Position numbers and translations under genes: made by a program
Assembly (NCBI GenBank): GCA_002239065.1
Contig: MPNO01000031.1
Location: 1-50,400 of the forward strand
Length of the DNA stretch: 50,400 nucleotides
Direction: 5' to 3'
Source: Defluviicoccus sp. bin129
GTDB taxonomy: Bacteria > Pseudomonadota > Alphaproteobacteria > MPNO01
Notes under the pieces: model-generated
Told to the model about the DNA's origin: nothing
The model's input: only the letters and a program-made list of their open reading frames with translations
Database searches by the model: none
Part shown: piece after piece, positions 41,260 to 50,182 of the stretch
Layout: each line of letters opens with the position of its first letter
Numbering within the stretch: the first letter of the stretch is position 1

Positions 41260-42105
41260 TCAGCGCTGGCGCCGCGCGCAGTAGAAGGTGGAGCGCCCGG
41301 ACTGGACGATCCGCCGTATCGCGGCGCCGCAGTCGCATCCCGGGCAGGGCTCGCCCTCGCGCCCGTAGACCTTGAACCGGTGCTGGAAATAGCCGAGCTC
41401 GCCGTCGGGCGCGACATGGTCGCGCAGCGACGAGCCGCCGGCGTCGATCGCGGCGGCGAGGGTCTCGCGGATCGCCCGGGCCAGCCGCCCGGCCCGCTCC
41501 GGCCCGACATTGGCGGCGAGCCGCCGGGGCGAGATCCCGGCCGAGAACAGGCTCTCGCAGGCATAGATGTTGCCGAGCCCGGCGACCACGCGCTGGTCGA
41601 GCAGGGCCGCCTTGACCGGCGTGCGCTTGCCGGCCAGCAGGCTCCACAGCCGCGCTCCGTCGAAATCCGCCCCCGTCGGTTCGGGTCCGAGATGCGCGAT
41701 CAGGGGGTGGTCGGCGAGCCCGCCATCGGCGACCCAGTCCATCATCCCGAAACGCCTGGGGTCGGCGAAGCGCACGAATGTCCGGTTGCCGAGCACGAAG
41801 GTGACGTGTTCGTGGTCGGCGAGCGGGTGGGACGACTGCGCGTCCGCCCCGTTCTCGTCGACGATCATGCGCCCCGACATGCCGAGATGGGCGAGCAGGA
41901 CGCCGCCGTCGTCGAGCCCGATCGTCAGGTATTTCGCCCGCCTTCCGACCGCGGTCACGGTCCGGCCGACCAGGCGCTGCTCGAAATCGGCGGGAAGCGG
42001 CCGCCTCAGGTCGCGGCGCGCGACGCGCACGCCGTCGATGCGCCTGCCCTCCATCGCGCGCGCGAGGCCGCGGCGGACGGTTTCGACCTCGGGAAGCTCG
42101 GGCAT
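41260..42105 (-). CDS. mutM: Formamidopyrimidine-DNA glycosylase MutM/Fpg, atypical zinc finger
   Basis: Removes 8-oxoguanine and other oxidised bases. 281 residues. The catalytic N-terminus MPELPEVETVRRGL (Pro2, Glu3) is intact, as are Lys59 (RRAKYLTIGL) and the H2TH region (LLDQRVVAGLGNIYACESL). The C-terminal zinc finger has CPGCDCG and SGRSTFYCARRQR. The final Cys of the CXXC pair (normally FYCPRCQ) is Arg, while an extra Cys appears in CPGCDC. Divergent from ubiE with 68 bases between. Confidence 0.95.
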   Translation of the reverse strand: MPELPEVETVRRGLARAMEGRRIDGVRVARRDLRRPLPADFEQRLVGRTVTAVGRRAKYLTIGLDDGGVLLAHLGMSGRMIVDENGADAQSSHPLADHEHVTFVLGNRTFVRFADPRRFGMMDWVADGGLADHPLIAHLGPEPTGADFDGARLWSLLAGKRTPVKAALLDQRVVAGLGNIYACESLFSAGISPRRLAANVGPERAGRLARAIRETLAAAIDAGGSSLRDHVAPDGELGYFQHRFKVYGREGEPCPGCDCGAAIRRIVQSGRSTFYCARRQR

Positions 42106-42173
42106 GTCGCAACCTAGCGCATTTTCGCGGCAAGTCGAATCCGCCCGCCAGAGAACCGCGTTGGCGGGGGCGC

Positions 42174-42959
42174 ATGCATCGGATTATGGTCGGCGCGATG
42201 GTGGAAAGACCCCTCCCTCCCGAGGCGGGCCAGGCGCTGTTCGGGTTCGAGAAGCTCGACGCGGCGGAACATGCACAGCGCGTGCAGCGGGTCTTCGCGG
42301 CCGTCGCCGGGCGCTACGACCTGATGAACGACCTGATGAGCGGGGGGCTCCACCGGCTGTGGAAGGCGGCGATGATCGACTGGCTGGCGCCGCGCGCCGG
42401 CTGGTCGGTGATCGACGTCGCGGGCGGCACCGGCGATATCGCGCACGCCATCCTGCGCCGCGCCGACGCCGAGGTGATCGTCTGCGATCCCAGCCGCGAG
42501 ATGCTCAACGCCGGGATCGACCGGATGCGCGACCGCGGGCGCGTATCGGGCATCCGTTTCGTCGCCGGCAGGGCGGAGGCGCTGCCCTTTGCGGCGGCGG
42601 CGGCGGATGCCTGCACCATCGCCTTCGGGCTGCGCAACGTGAGCGACCGCGCGGCGGCGCTCGCCGAAGCCCGGCGCGTCCTGCGGCCCGGGGGGCGGCT
42701 GATGTGCCTCGAGTTCAGCCGGCCCCGGGCAGCCGCGCTGCGCCCGCTCTACGACGCCTATTCCTATGCGGTTCTGCCCCGGCTCGGCGCGGCGGTGGCC
42801 GGCGACGGCGACGCCTATCGCTATCTCGCCGACAGCATCCGCTCCTTCCCCGACCAGGAAACCCTCGCCTCGGAGTTCCGCGCCGCCGGTTTCGGGGTCG
42901 TCCGCTACCGCAATCTGAGCGCCGGCATCGCGGCCCTGCATTCGGGCTGGCGGACCTGA
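42174..42959 (+). CDS. ubiE: Ubiquinone/menaquinone C-methyltransferase UbiE
   Basis: SAM-dependent C-methylation step of ubiquinone synthesis. 261 residues from ATG at 42174 with GGGGG six bases upstream; ATGs at 42186 and 42198 are alternatives. Family blocks: FAAVAGRYDLMNDLMSGGLHRLWK, SAM motif VIDVAGGTGDIAHAIL, the CTIAFGLRNVSDRAAALAEARRVLRPGG segment, and FSRP in place of the usual FS+P. ubiB follows after three bases. Confidence 0.95.
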   Translation: MHRIMVGAMVERPLPPEAGQALFGFEKLDAAEHAQRVQRVFAAVAGRYDLMNDLMSGGLHRLWKAAMIDWLAPRAGWSVIDVAGGTGDIAHAILRRADAEVIVCDPSREMLNAGIDRMRDRGRVSGIRFVAGRAEALPFAAAAADACTIAFGLRNVSDRAAALAEARRVLRPGGRLMCLEFSRPRAAALRPLYDAYSYAVLPRLGAAVAGDGDAYRYLADSIRSFPDQETLASEFRAAGFGVVRYRNLSAGIAALHSGWRT

Positions 42960-42962
42960 GCG

Positions 42963-44621
42963 GTGTTCCACGGGCTCCGCAATCTCCGGCGCATCTGGCG
43001 CATCGTCCGCACGCTCGCCCGCCACGATGCGTTGTCGGCGTTCGAGCCCGTCAGGGCGCATGCGACGATCCGCATCGCGCTCTGGCTTCTCGGCCGGCCG
43101 CTGGTGGCGGAGGCGCGGGCGAGGCGTCCCGGCGAGAAGCTCGCCGCGGCGTTCCAGTCGCTGGGGCCGAGCTTCGTGAAGCTGGGCCAGGCGCTGTCCG
43201 TGCGTTCCGACCTGGTCGGCGAGGATCTGGCGGCGGATCTCGCCCAGCTGCAGGACCGGCTGCCGCCCTTTCCGAGCGGCGAAGCGCGCAGGACCATCGA
43301 GGCGGAGCTGGGCTGCGCGCTGGACGAGGTGTTCGCCGAGTTCACCGACGAGGCCATCGCGGCGGCCTCCATCGCCCAGGTGCACCGCGCGGTGACCGTC
43401 GAGGGCGACGAGGTCGCGGTCAAGGTGCTGCGGCCCGGTATCGAGGCCGCGTTCAACCGCGACCTCGAGCTGATGCGCTGGCTGGCCGGCATCATCGCAA
43501 GCCTTCACGGCACGTTCGACCGGCTCAAGCCGGTGGAGGTGGTCGAGACCTTCGCCGAGTCGGCCCTGATCGAGATGGATCTCCGCCTCGAAGCCGCGGC
43601 GGCGCAGGAGCTGCGCGCCAATTTCGAGGACACCGACGGGTTCGAGGTCCCGACGGTGGACTGGCGGCGCACCGAGCGGCGGGTTCTCACCTCGAGCTGG
43701 GTCGACGGCGTGCCGATCCACGACCGCGAACGGCTGGAGGCCGACGGGCACGATCTGGCGGAGATCGTCGCCCTGATGGCGTCGGTGTTCTTCTTCCAGA
43801 TCTTCCGCGACGGCTTCTTCCACGCCGACCTCCACCCGGGAAACCTGCTGGTCGACCGGGAGGGCCGGGTGCATGCGGTCGATTTCGGCATCATGGGGCG
43901 GGTCGACCGGCCGACGCGGCGCTATTTGGCGGACATGCTGTATTCGTTTCTCGTGCGCGATTACCGGCGGGGCGCGGAAATCCACGTCTCGGCCGGGCTG
44001 GTGCCGGCCGACCAGTCGATAGACGGCTTCGCCCAGGCCGCGCGGGCGATCGCCGAGCCGATCCTCGGCCTGCCGCTCAACCGGATTTCGCTCGCCCGGC
44101 TGGTGGGTCAGCTGTTCCAGGTCACCAAGCGCTTCAACATGGAGGTGCAGCCCCAGCTCCTGCTCCTGCAGAAGACCATGCTGGTGGCCGAGGGGGTGGG
44201 GCGGCGGCTGCACCCCGAGACCAATATGTGGGAGCTCGCCCGGCCGCTGATTGAGGAGTGGATGGCCGAACAGATGGGGCCGCAGGCGCGGGTCCGCGAG
44301 ACCGTGGAGACGCTGAGCGACGCGCTCGCCCGCCTGCCCAAGGCGCTCGGCGATCTGGAGCGCACGGTGGACGTGCTCGCCCAGAACCGCATCCAGCTCG
44401 ACCCCGAGACGCTCGCCGCGCTGCGCTCCGGGCTGGCCGGGCAGCGCCGCGGGCGGGGGCTGTGGATCGCCGTGCTCGCTCTCGCCGCCGCCGGCGCCGT
44501 GCTGATCTGGGCGCTCGGCGACGCGATGTCTTCCGAACCCGGCCCCGGGCCGGGTATGATGGAAACGCTGCTCGAGAAAGGCGAACCGGGCCGGTGCTGG
44601 ACGGCAAGCGCATACTCCTGA
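42963..44621 (+). CDS. ubiB: Ubiquinone biosynthesis kinase-like protein UbiB
   Basis: Atypical protein-kinase-like ATPase required for ubiquinone synthesis. 552 residues from a GTG at 42963. The KxGQ motif is in [15 protein letters not shown], the Ala-rich loop in [11 protein letters not shown], catalytic Asp in [13 protein letters not shown] and metal-binding DFG in [14 protein letters not shown]-terminal transmembrane helix ([20 protein letters not shown]) anchors it to the membrane. The last 28 bases overlap coaBC. Confidence 0.95.
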   Translation: MFHGLRNLRRIWRIVRTLARHDALSAFEPVRAHATIRIALWLLGRPLVAEARARRPGEKLAAAFQSLGPSFVKLGQALSVRSDLVGEDLAADLAQLQDRLPPFPSGEARRTIEAELGCALDEVFAEFTDEAIAAASIAQVHRAVTVEGDEVAVKVLRPGIEAAFNRDLELMRWLAGIIASLHGTFDRLKPVEVVETFAESALIEMDLRLEAAAAQELRANFEDTDGFEVPTVDWRRTERRVLTSSWVDGVPIHDRERLEADGHDLAEIVALMASVFFFQIFRDGFFHADLHPGNLLVDREGRVHAVDFGIMGRVDRPTRRYLADMLYSFLVRDYRRGAEIHVSAGLVPADQSIDGFAQAARAIAEPILGLPLNRISLARLVGQLFQVTKRFNMEVQPQLLLLQKTMLVAEGVGRRLHPETNMWELARPLIEEWMAEQMGPQARVRETVETLSDALARLPKALGDLERTVDVLAQNRIQLDPETLAALRSGLAGQRRGRGLWIAVLALAAAGAVLIWALGDAMSSEPGPGPGMMETLLEKGEPGRCWTASAYS

Positions 44622-45811
44622 TCGTCGCGGGCGGGATCGCCGCCTACAAGACGCTCGAACTCACCCGCCGCCTGGTGGAGCGGGGCGCGGCGGTGCGCTG
44701 CGTGCTGACCGCCGCGGGGGCCGAGTTCGTCACCCCCTTCGCGCTTTCGGCGCTGAGCGGCGACAAGGTCTACCGGGAGCTCTTCTCGCTGACCGACGAG
44801 CACGAGATGGGCCATATCCAGCTCTCGCGCGACGCGGACCTCGTGGTGGTCGCGCCGGCGACGGCCGACATTCTGGCCAAGATGGCGGCCGGGCTGGCGG
44901 GCGATCTCGCGACCACGCTGCTGCTCGCCACCGACAAGGACGTGCTGGCTGCGCCGGCGATGAACGTCCGCATGTGGGAGCACGCCGCGACCCGGGCCAA
45001 TCTCGCCACCCTGCGCGAGCGCGGGATCGGCATCGTCGGGCCGGAGGAGGGGCCGATGGCCTGCGGCGAGCACGGCTGGGGGCGGATGGCCGAGCCCGCG
45101 GCGATACTGGCGGCGATCGAAACCTGGTTCGCCGCGAGCGGCCGGCTCGGCGGGCGCTCGGCGCTGGTGACCAGCGGCCCGACCTGGGAGGCGGTCGATC
45201 CGGTCCGCTATATCGGCAACCGGTCCTCGGGCAAGCAGGGCCACGCCATCGCGGCGGCGCTGGCCCGCGCCGGGGCGAGGACGCGGCTGGTGACCGGGCC
45301 GACCCACGAGCCGGACCCGGCGGGGGTCGAGATCGTCCGCGTGGAATCGGCGCGCGAGATGCTCAAGGCGTGCCGCGCCGCCCTGCCGTCGGATGTCGCG
45401 GTGTTCGCAGCCGCGGTCGCCGATTGGCGCCCGGCCCGCAAGGCGGGGCACAAGATCAAGAAATCGTCCGGCGCGCCGGGCGCGATCGAGCTGGTCGAGA
45501 ACCCGGACGTGCTGGCCAGCGTCGCGGCGGCGGGCAATCTGCGCCCCGCGCTGGTGGTCGGCTTCGCCGCCGAGACCGACGACATCCTCGGCAACGCGCG
45601 GAAGAAGCTCGACCGCAAGGGCTGCGACTGGATTCTCGCCAACGACGTGTCGCCCGGGACGGAGGTTTTCGGCGGCGACGAGAACAGCATCCGGATGGTG
45701 AGCGGCGACGGGGTCGAGGACTGGCCGAGGCTTTCCAAGGAAGCGGTGGCCGGGCGGCTGGCCGGGCGCATCGCCGACTGGTTCGAGGCGCGCGGCGAGG
45801 CGGCCGAATGA
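44594..45811 (+). CDS. coaBC: Phosphopantothenoylcysteine synthetase/decarboxylase CoaBC
   Basis: Bifunctional enzyme of coenzyme A synthesis. 405 residues. The N-terminal flavin decarboxylase (CoaC) has [15 protein letters not shown], the catalytic His in [20 protein letters not shown] and [14 protein letters not shown]. The C-terminal synthetase (CoaB) has [29 protein letters not shown] and KIKK. The GTG start at 44594 lies within the end of ubiB with AAAGGCG upstream. The stop overlaps dut (ATGA). Confidence 0.95.
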   Translation: MLDGKRILLIVAGGIAAYKTLELTRRLVERGAAVRCVLTAAGAEFVTPFALSALSGDKVYRELFSLTDEHEMGHIQLSRDADLVVVAPATADILAKMAAGLAGDLATTLLLATDKDVLAAPAMNVRMWEHAATRANLATLRERGIGIVGPEEGPMACGEHGWGRMAEPAAILAAIETWFAASGRLGGRSALVTSGPTWEAVDPVRYIGNRSSGKQGHAIAAALARAGARTRLVTGPTHEPDPAGVEIVRVESAREMLKACRAALPSDVAVFAAAVADWRPARKAGHKIKKSSGAPGAIELVENPDVLASVAAAGNLRPALVVGFAAETDDILGNARKKLDRKGCDWILANDVSPGTEVFGGDENSIRMVSGDGVEDWPRLSKEAVAGRLAGRIADWFEARGEAAE

Positions 45812-46275
45812 GCGATATCGCGGTCGCGGTGACCCGGCTCGCGGGTAACGACGACATCGTGCTGCCGCGCTACGAAACGGCGCAGTCGGCGGGGCTCGAC
45901 CTCGCCGCGGCGGTGGCGGGCGCGGTGGTGCTGGCGCCGGGCGGGCGGGCGACGATCCCGACCGGGCTGGCGATCGCCCTGCCGCCGGGTTACGAGGCGC
46001 AGATCCGCCCGCGCTCGGGCCTCGCCGCGAAGAACGGCGTCACCGTGCTGAACGCGCCCGGCACCGTCGACGCGGACTATCGCGGCGAGATCAAGGTGGT
46101 GCTCGCCAATTTCGGCACCGCGCCGTTTGCCGTCGAGCGCGGCATGCGCATCGCCCAGATGGTGGTGGCCCCGGTGACCCGGATCGCCTGGCGGGAGGTC
46201 GGGGCGCTGCCCGACAGCGCGCGCAGCACCGGCGGGTTCGGCTCGACCGGGACCGGCGGCCGAGGGCTCGGGTGA
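45808..46275 (+). CDS. dut: Deoxyuridine 5'-triphosphate nucleotidohydrolase
   Basis: Trimeric dUTPase that keeps uracil out of DNA and supplies dUMP. 155 residues with all five motifs: [42 protein letters not shown] and the C-terminal P-loop-like STGGFGSTG. The ATG at 45808 overlaps the coaBC stop; the stop overlaps the GTG of the next gene. Confidence 0.96.
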   Translation: MSDIAVAVTRLAGNDDIVLPRYETAQSAGLDLAAAVAGAVVLAPGGRATIPTGLAIALPPGYEAQIRPRSGLAAKNGVTVLNAPGTVDADYRGEIKVVLANFGTAPFAVERGMRIAQMVVAPVTRIAWREVGALPDSARSTGGFGSTGTGGRGLG

Positions 46276-47030
46276 GCCTTACCGAACAGCAGCTCCAGCG
46301 CTACGCGCGGCACATCGTCCTGCCGGAGGTCGGCGGGGTCGGCCAGGACAAGCTGTTGCGGGCAAGCGTGCTGGTGGTCGGGGCGGGCGGGCTCGGCGCG
46401 CCGCTGCTGCTCTACCTCGCCGCCGCGGGGGTGGGCACCATCGGCGTGGTCGACGACGATGCGGTGGACCTCTCCAATTTGCAGCGCCAGGTGATCCACG
46501 CGACCGGGCGGATCGGCATGCCCAAGGTCGAGAGCGCGGCCGAAGCCGTCGCCGCGGTCAATCCCGAGATCCGGCTGGTCCCGCACCCGGTGCGGCTGGG
46601 CGCCGGCAACGCCGCCGAGCTGATCGCCGGCTATGACGTGATCGCCGACGGCAGCGACAATTTCGAGACCCGGTTCACCCTCAACGACGCCTGCCACGAA
46701 GCCGGCAAGGTCCTGGTCGCCGCCGCCCTGCTGCGCTTCGAGGGCCAGCTCGCGACCTTCAAGTCGGGGCTCGGCGAATTCCCGTGCTATCGCTGCCTGT
46801 TCCCGGCGCCGCCGCCGCCGGGCATGGTGCCGTCCTGCGCCGAGGGCGGCGTGCTCGGCGCGCTGGCCGGCACCATGGGGTCGCTTCAGGCGACCGAGAT
46901 CCTCAAGGAGGTGATGGGGATCGGCGAGAGCCTCGCCGGCCATCTGCTGATCTACGACGCGCTGACCACCACGATCCGCAAGATGGCGCTCAAGCGAAAC
47001 CCGCGCTGTGCGACCTGCGGCGATGGCTAG
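46272..47030 (+). CDS. moeB: ThiF/MoeB-type adenylyltransferase
   Basis: An E1-like enzyme that adenylates the C-terminus of a ubiquitin-like sulfur carrier (MoaD or ThiS). 252 residues. ATP-binding [15 protein letters not shown] (residues 36-50), SNLQRQVIH, zinc cysteines CYRC (172, 175) and CATC (246, 249), and a possible catalytic Cys189 in [15 protein letters not shown]. There is no rhodanese domain. MoeB is preferred over ThiF because no thiamine genes are nearby and a molybdenum enzyme is encoded in the window, but both remain possible. GTG start overlaps the dut stop. Confidence 0.9.
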   Translation: MSLTEQQLQRYARHIVLPEVGGVGQDKLLRASVLVVGAGGLGAPLLLYLAAAGVGTIGVVDDDAVDLSNLQRQVIHATGRIGMPKVESAAEAVAAVNPEIRLVPHPVRLGAGNAAELIAGYDVIADGSDNFETRFTLNDACHEAGKVLVAAALLRFEGQLATFKSGLGEFPCYRCLFPAPPPPGMVPSCAEGGVLGALAGTMGSLQATEILKEVMGIGESLAGHLLIYDALTTTIRKMALKRNPRCATCGDG

Positions 47031-47406
47031 CCTCTCCATCGTCGTCCAATCCGGCGCCTTCGAGCGGGTCCACTACGCGCTGGTGCTGGCGAGCGCGGCG
47101 GCGGCGATCGACCGCGAGGTGACGCTGTTCTTCACCATGGAGGGCTGCCGCGCGCTCAGGCCGGCGGCGGCGCTCGGCGGCTGGGCGGCGCCGGACGAGC
47201 GACTGCGCGAACAGGGGCTGGCGACGCTGGAGGAGCTGCTCGCCGCCGCCGCCGAGCTCAACGTGCGCTTCCTGGTCTGCGAGCTCGGTCTGCGGGCCGT
47301 CGACCTCGCCATCGACGACCTGCGCGGCGATCTCGGCATCCGCGAGGCGGGCGCGGTCACCTTCCTCAACGACGCCGGCCCCGACGCCCAGATGCTCTTC
47401 GTGTAG
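47023..47406 (+). CDS. DsrE-family-like small protein
   Basis: 127 residues with the DsrE/F fold pattern: an N-terminal strand and helix [26 protein letters not shown], strand VTLFFTMEGCRAL, and a later VRFLVCELGLRAV with a cysteine where sulfur-relay members carry theirs. DsrE-like proteins handle persulfide sulfur. The ATG at 47023 sits inside the end of moeB (8-base overlap), so the two are co-translated, hinting at a sulfur-transfer link. Function is inferred only. Confidence 0.8.
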   Translation: MASLSIVVQSGAFERVHYALVLASAAAAIDREVTLFFTMEGCRALRPAAALGGWAAPDERLREQGLATLEELLAAAAELNVRFLVCELGLRAVDLAIDDLRGDLGIREAGAVTFLNDAGPDAQMLFV

Positions 47407-47414
47407 GGGCCGCC

Positions 47415-48404
47415 CTACAGCCCGTGCGCCGGCACCACGCGGTCGGGCGGCGAATGGCCGTCGACAAAGGTCTTGATGTTGATCAGCACCCGCTCGCCCA
47501 TCGCGATGCGCCCCTCGCGGGTCGCCGAGCCGAGATGCGGCGCGAGCACCACGTTGTCGAGCCGGCGCAAATTCTCCTCGATCTCCGGCTCGCGCTCGTA
47601 CACGTCGAGCCCCGCGCCGCCGAGCACGCCGTCTGCGAGACAGCGGGCGAGCGCGGCCTCGTCGATGATCTCGCCGCGCGAGGTGTTGACGACGAAGGCA
47701 TGGGGCTGGAGCGAGCGCAGCCGCGCCTCCGACAGCAAATGCCGGGTCTCGGCGGTGTGCGGGCAGTTGATCGAGATGAAGTCCATATGGGCCAGCATCT
47801 GGTCGAGGTCTTCCCACCAGGTGGCTTCGAGCTCGGCCTCGACATCGCGATGCACGCGCCGCCGGTTGTGGTAGTGGATCGACATCGAGAAGCCGCGCGC
47901 CCGGCGCGCCACCGCGCTGCCGATGCGGCCCATGCCGACGATGCCAAGCCGCTTGCCCGACACCCGTTCGCCCATCATGAAGGTCGGCGTCCAGCCGTCC
48001 CATTCGCCGGACCGCGCCAGGCGGTCGCCCTCGACCATGCGGCGCGGCGCGCTCAGCATCAGCGCCATGGTGAGGTCGGCGGTGTCCTCGGTGAGAACGC
48101 CCGGCGTGTTGGTGACCAGGACTCCGCGCGCGGCGGCGGCGGCGAGGTCGATGTGATCGACGCCGACCCCGAAATTGGCAATCAGCCTGAGCCGTTCGGA
48201 GAGCGCGTCGATGACCGGAGCCGTGAGCCGGTCGGTCACCGTCGGCACCAGGACGTCGGTCTCGGCGGACGCCGCGATCAGCGCCTCGGCGGACATCGGC
48301 TCGTCGGTCGGGTTGAGCCGCGTCTCGAAGAGCTCCTTGAGACGGGTCTCGATCGCCTGCGGCAGTTTCCGGGTAACCAGGACGGCGGGTTTTGGGTCGG
48401 TCAT
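47415..48404 (-). CDS. D-2-hydroxyacid dehydrogenase (glyoxylate/hydroxypyruvate reductase type)
   Basis: NAD(P)H-dependent reduction of 2-keto acids. 329 residues. Cofactor motif GMGRIG at 157-162, followed by HNRRRV; the arginines suggest NADPH preference. Catalytic Arg243 (NTSRGEIID), Glu272 (DVYEREPEI) and His290 (LAPHLGSAT) are all present. Converges on the DsrE-like gene with eight bases between and diverges from the SH3 protein with 119 bases between. Confidence 0.94.
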   Translation of the reverse strand: MTDPKPAVLVTRKLPQAIETRLKELFETRLNPTDEPMSAEALIAASAETDVLVPTVTDRLTAPVIDALSERLRLIANFGVGVDHIDLAAAAARGVLVTNTPGVLTEDTADLTMALMLSAPRRMVEGDRLARSGEWDGWTPTFMMGERVSGKRLGIVGMGRIGSAVARRARGFSMSIHYHNRRRVHRDVEAELEATWWEDLDQMLAHMDFISINCPHTAETRHLLSEARLRSLQPHAFVVNTSRGEIIDEAALARCLADGVLGGAGLDVYEREPEIEENLRRLDNVVLAPHLGSATREGRIAMGERVLINIKTFVDGHSPPDRVVPAHGL

Positions 48405-48523
48405 CTGTCCGGTCGTCGGCTCTGGGCTGCCACGCCTCTACCAACCCCGCCCGGGGATGTCCAGAGCGGGCGCGCGGATCGGCTATACTGGCGCCGGAGA
48501 TGCATCCAAGTCCGGGGACCCGC

Positions 48524-49015
48524 ATGCGTCCTTGGTTGATCGCCGCCGCCCTCTGGCTGGCCGCCTCGAACGGCCCGGTCGCGGCCGAAGGCAAGCCGGC
48601 CGGCGGGGACGACGCACAGAACGCCCGCTTCGTGTCGCTGCGCGCGTCCAAAGCCAATGTCCGGTTCGGGCCGGGGCGGCGCCATCCCATCGCCTGGGTG
48701 TTCGTGCGGCGCGGCCTGCCGGTCCTCATCGTCGGCAAGTTCCAGACATGGCGCCGCATCCGGGACTGGGAGGGAAGCGAGGGCTGGATCCATCAATCGC
48801 TCCTGTCGACCAAGCGCAGCGTGATCGTCCTGGACGGGCCGGCGGAGCTGTACCGCAAGCCGGGCGCCGAGGCGCGGCTGATGGCCCGGGTCGAGCGCCG
48901 CGCCGTGGGCCGGCTGATCGGCTGCGAAGGCGCCTGGTGCGCGGTCGAGTTCGCGGGGCGCAATGGCTGGATCCGCAAGGCGGCGGTCTGGGGAGTCGGC
49001 CCGGCGGACGGCTGA
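48524..49015 (+). CDS. Exported SH3-domain protein
   Basis: 163 residues. Signal peptide MRPWLIAAALWLAASNGPVAA, then two bacterial SH3-like repeats: ASKANVRFGPGRRHPIAWVFVRRGLPVLI to IRDWEGSEGWIHQSLL, and GPAELYRKPGAEARLMARVERRAVGRLI to CEGAWCAVEFAGRNGWIRKAAVWG. Proteins of this type are periplasmic and usually bind peptidoglycan or partners in the envelope. The ATG at 48524 starts the signal peptide; the ATG at 48500 would add eight polar residues. Confidence 0.85.
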   Translation: MRPWLIAAALWLAASNGPVAAEGKPAGGDDAQNARFVSLRASKANVRFGPGRRHPIAWVFVRRGLPVLIVGKFQTWRRIRDWEGSEGWIHQSLLSTKRSVIVLDGPAELYRKPGAEARLMARVERRAVGRLIGCEGAWCAVEFAGRNGWIRKAAVWGVGPADG

Positions 49016-49035
49016 CCGGGCGGGGCGCGGAGCGG

Positions 49036-49896
49036 TCAGGCCGCGGCGGCCTGTTCCGACATGTCCCACCACACGCAGCCCATGCCGCAGCGCAGCTCGA
49101 CCGCCGGCTCGTAGCAGACCGTGCGCGCCTTGCGCCCGCCGGCGGCGCCCATGGCGACCATCCACGACAAGAGCTCGGTGGTGCCGCCGTCGCCCGCCTG
49201 GGCCATCTTCTCCAGCGTCGTCTCGGCCACCACCTTCTCCGCGTCGCCCTCCTCGAGGAGGGCGAGGAACCCCCGGTCGAACGCCTCGTCGACCTGGAAG
49301 TAGCGCGGGCCCCCGGGGTCGTGGCTGAGGCCGCCCGTGCCCATGATCGCGACCCGCTCGCCATCGGGCCGGCAGCCGCGCAGGATGTCGGCGATCTCCC
49401 GGCCGAGGCGCCAGCACTCCTCCGGGCTCGGCAAGGGCGGCACGATGCAGTTCATGTGGATGGGCACCAGCGGGATGTCGTAGTCCGGCGTCAGATAGAG
49501 CAGCGGCACCGACCAGTTGTCGTCGAACAGCAACCGGTCCTTCCAGGCGAGCCGAAGCCCGCGCCGGTCGCCCTCGCGGACCAGCGTCCTTGCCAGATCG
49601 GGATGACCCGCCACCTCGTAGTCGGGGACGTTGAGCCAGTCGGAAAACCATTCCGCCGGGCCGGTCCAGCGGGAGGCCGTGCCGACGCAGAAATCGCCGG
49701 CCGAGTCGAGCGGCAGGTTGAGGAGATGGTCGTTGGCGATGCCGACGATGACGTCGGGCCGGGTCTCGCGCAGCATCCTGCCGAGCCCGTGGAAACCCCG
49801 GGTCAGGTTCTCCTGCTCCTCCGGGCTCGCCCGGTCGAGCCAGCCGGTCAGCCCCGGCGCGTGGGACAGCGCGCAAACCGCAACGATTTCAGCCAT
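49036..49896 (-). CDS. LigB-type extradiol ring-cleavage dioxygenase
   Basis: Catalytic subunit family of protocatechuate 4,5-dioxygenase: Fe(II)-dependent meta cleavage of a catechol-like ring. 286 residues. Iron and catalytic residues fit LigB: His12 (SHAPG), His57 (NDHLLN), His192 (GTGGLSHDPGGP) and Glu241 (TTELLSWMVAMGAAGG). No separate LigA alpha subunit is next to it. The ATG at 49896 is preceded by GGAGG. It is alone on its strand but fits the aromatic-compound theme (two Rieske oxygenases, one FAD hydroxylase). Confidence 0.9.
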   Translation of the reverse strand: MAEIVAVCALSHAPGLTGWLDRASPEEQENLTRGFHGLGRMLRETRPDVIVGIANDHLLNLPLDSAGDFCVGTASRWTGPAEWFSDWLNVPDYEVAGHPDLARTLVREGDRRGLRLAWKDRLLFDDNWSVPLLYLTPDYDIPLVPIHMNCIVPPLPSPEECWRLGREIADILRGCRPDGERVAIMGTGGLSHDPGGPRYFQVDEAFDRGFLALLEEGDAEKVVAETTLEKMAQAGDGGTTELLSWMVAMGAAGGRKARTVCYEPAVELRCGMGCVWWDMSEQAAAA

Positions 49897-50182
49897 GGCA
49901 TGCCCTCCGGAGGCGAGCTTAAGGCAAATCCGGCCGTCTTTGAACCGCGGAGCTGGAGCGCGTCCGGTCCAGGCGGGATTCTTCCCGCCGCCCCCACCGC
50001 GTCATGGCCGGACTTGTTCCACTGCTGTCCGGTTTAGTCAGGCTGGACCGGGTGCAAGGCCTTGGTACAGGCGGATTGCCGGCCCATCCGCCGGATCGGG
50101 ACACGGATTGCGGCCCGCTCTCACCTGCCAGCATTGTCCCCCCTATTGTCACCCCGGACTTGATCCCATAAGCGCTAACTTG
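49897..50182. other. Intergenic region with truncated repeats
   Basis: No gene is visible. It contains half of a palindromic repeat (50000..50020), then actgctgtccggtttagtc, which does not continue the repeat and may be the edge of another element. Half of a second common repeat type (gtcaccccggacttgatccc, 50148..50167) is cut off before ataagcgctaacttgttata. The A/T-rich start of the next element lies at about 50168. Confidence 0.5.
50000..50020. repeat. Half copy of the cgtcatg palindromic repeat
   Basis: This 21-base stretch is identical to the reverse complement of 36434..36454, the outer right arm of the full palindromic repeat. The second arm is missing here. Confidence 0.7.
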
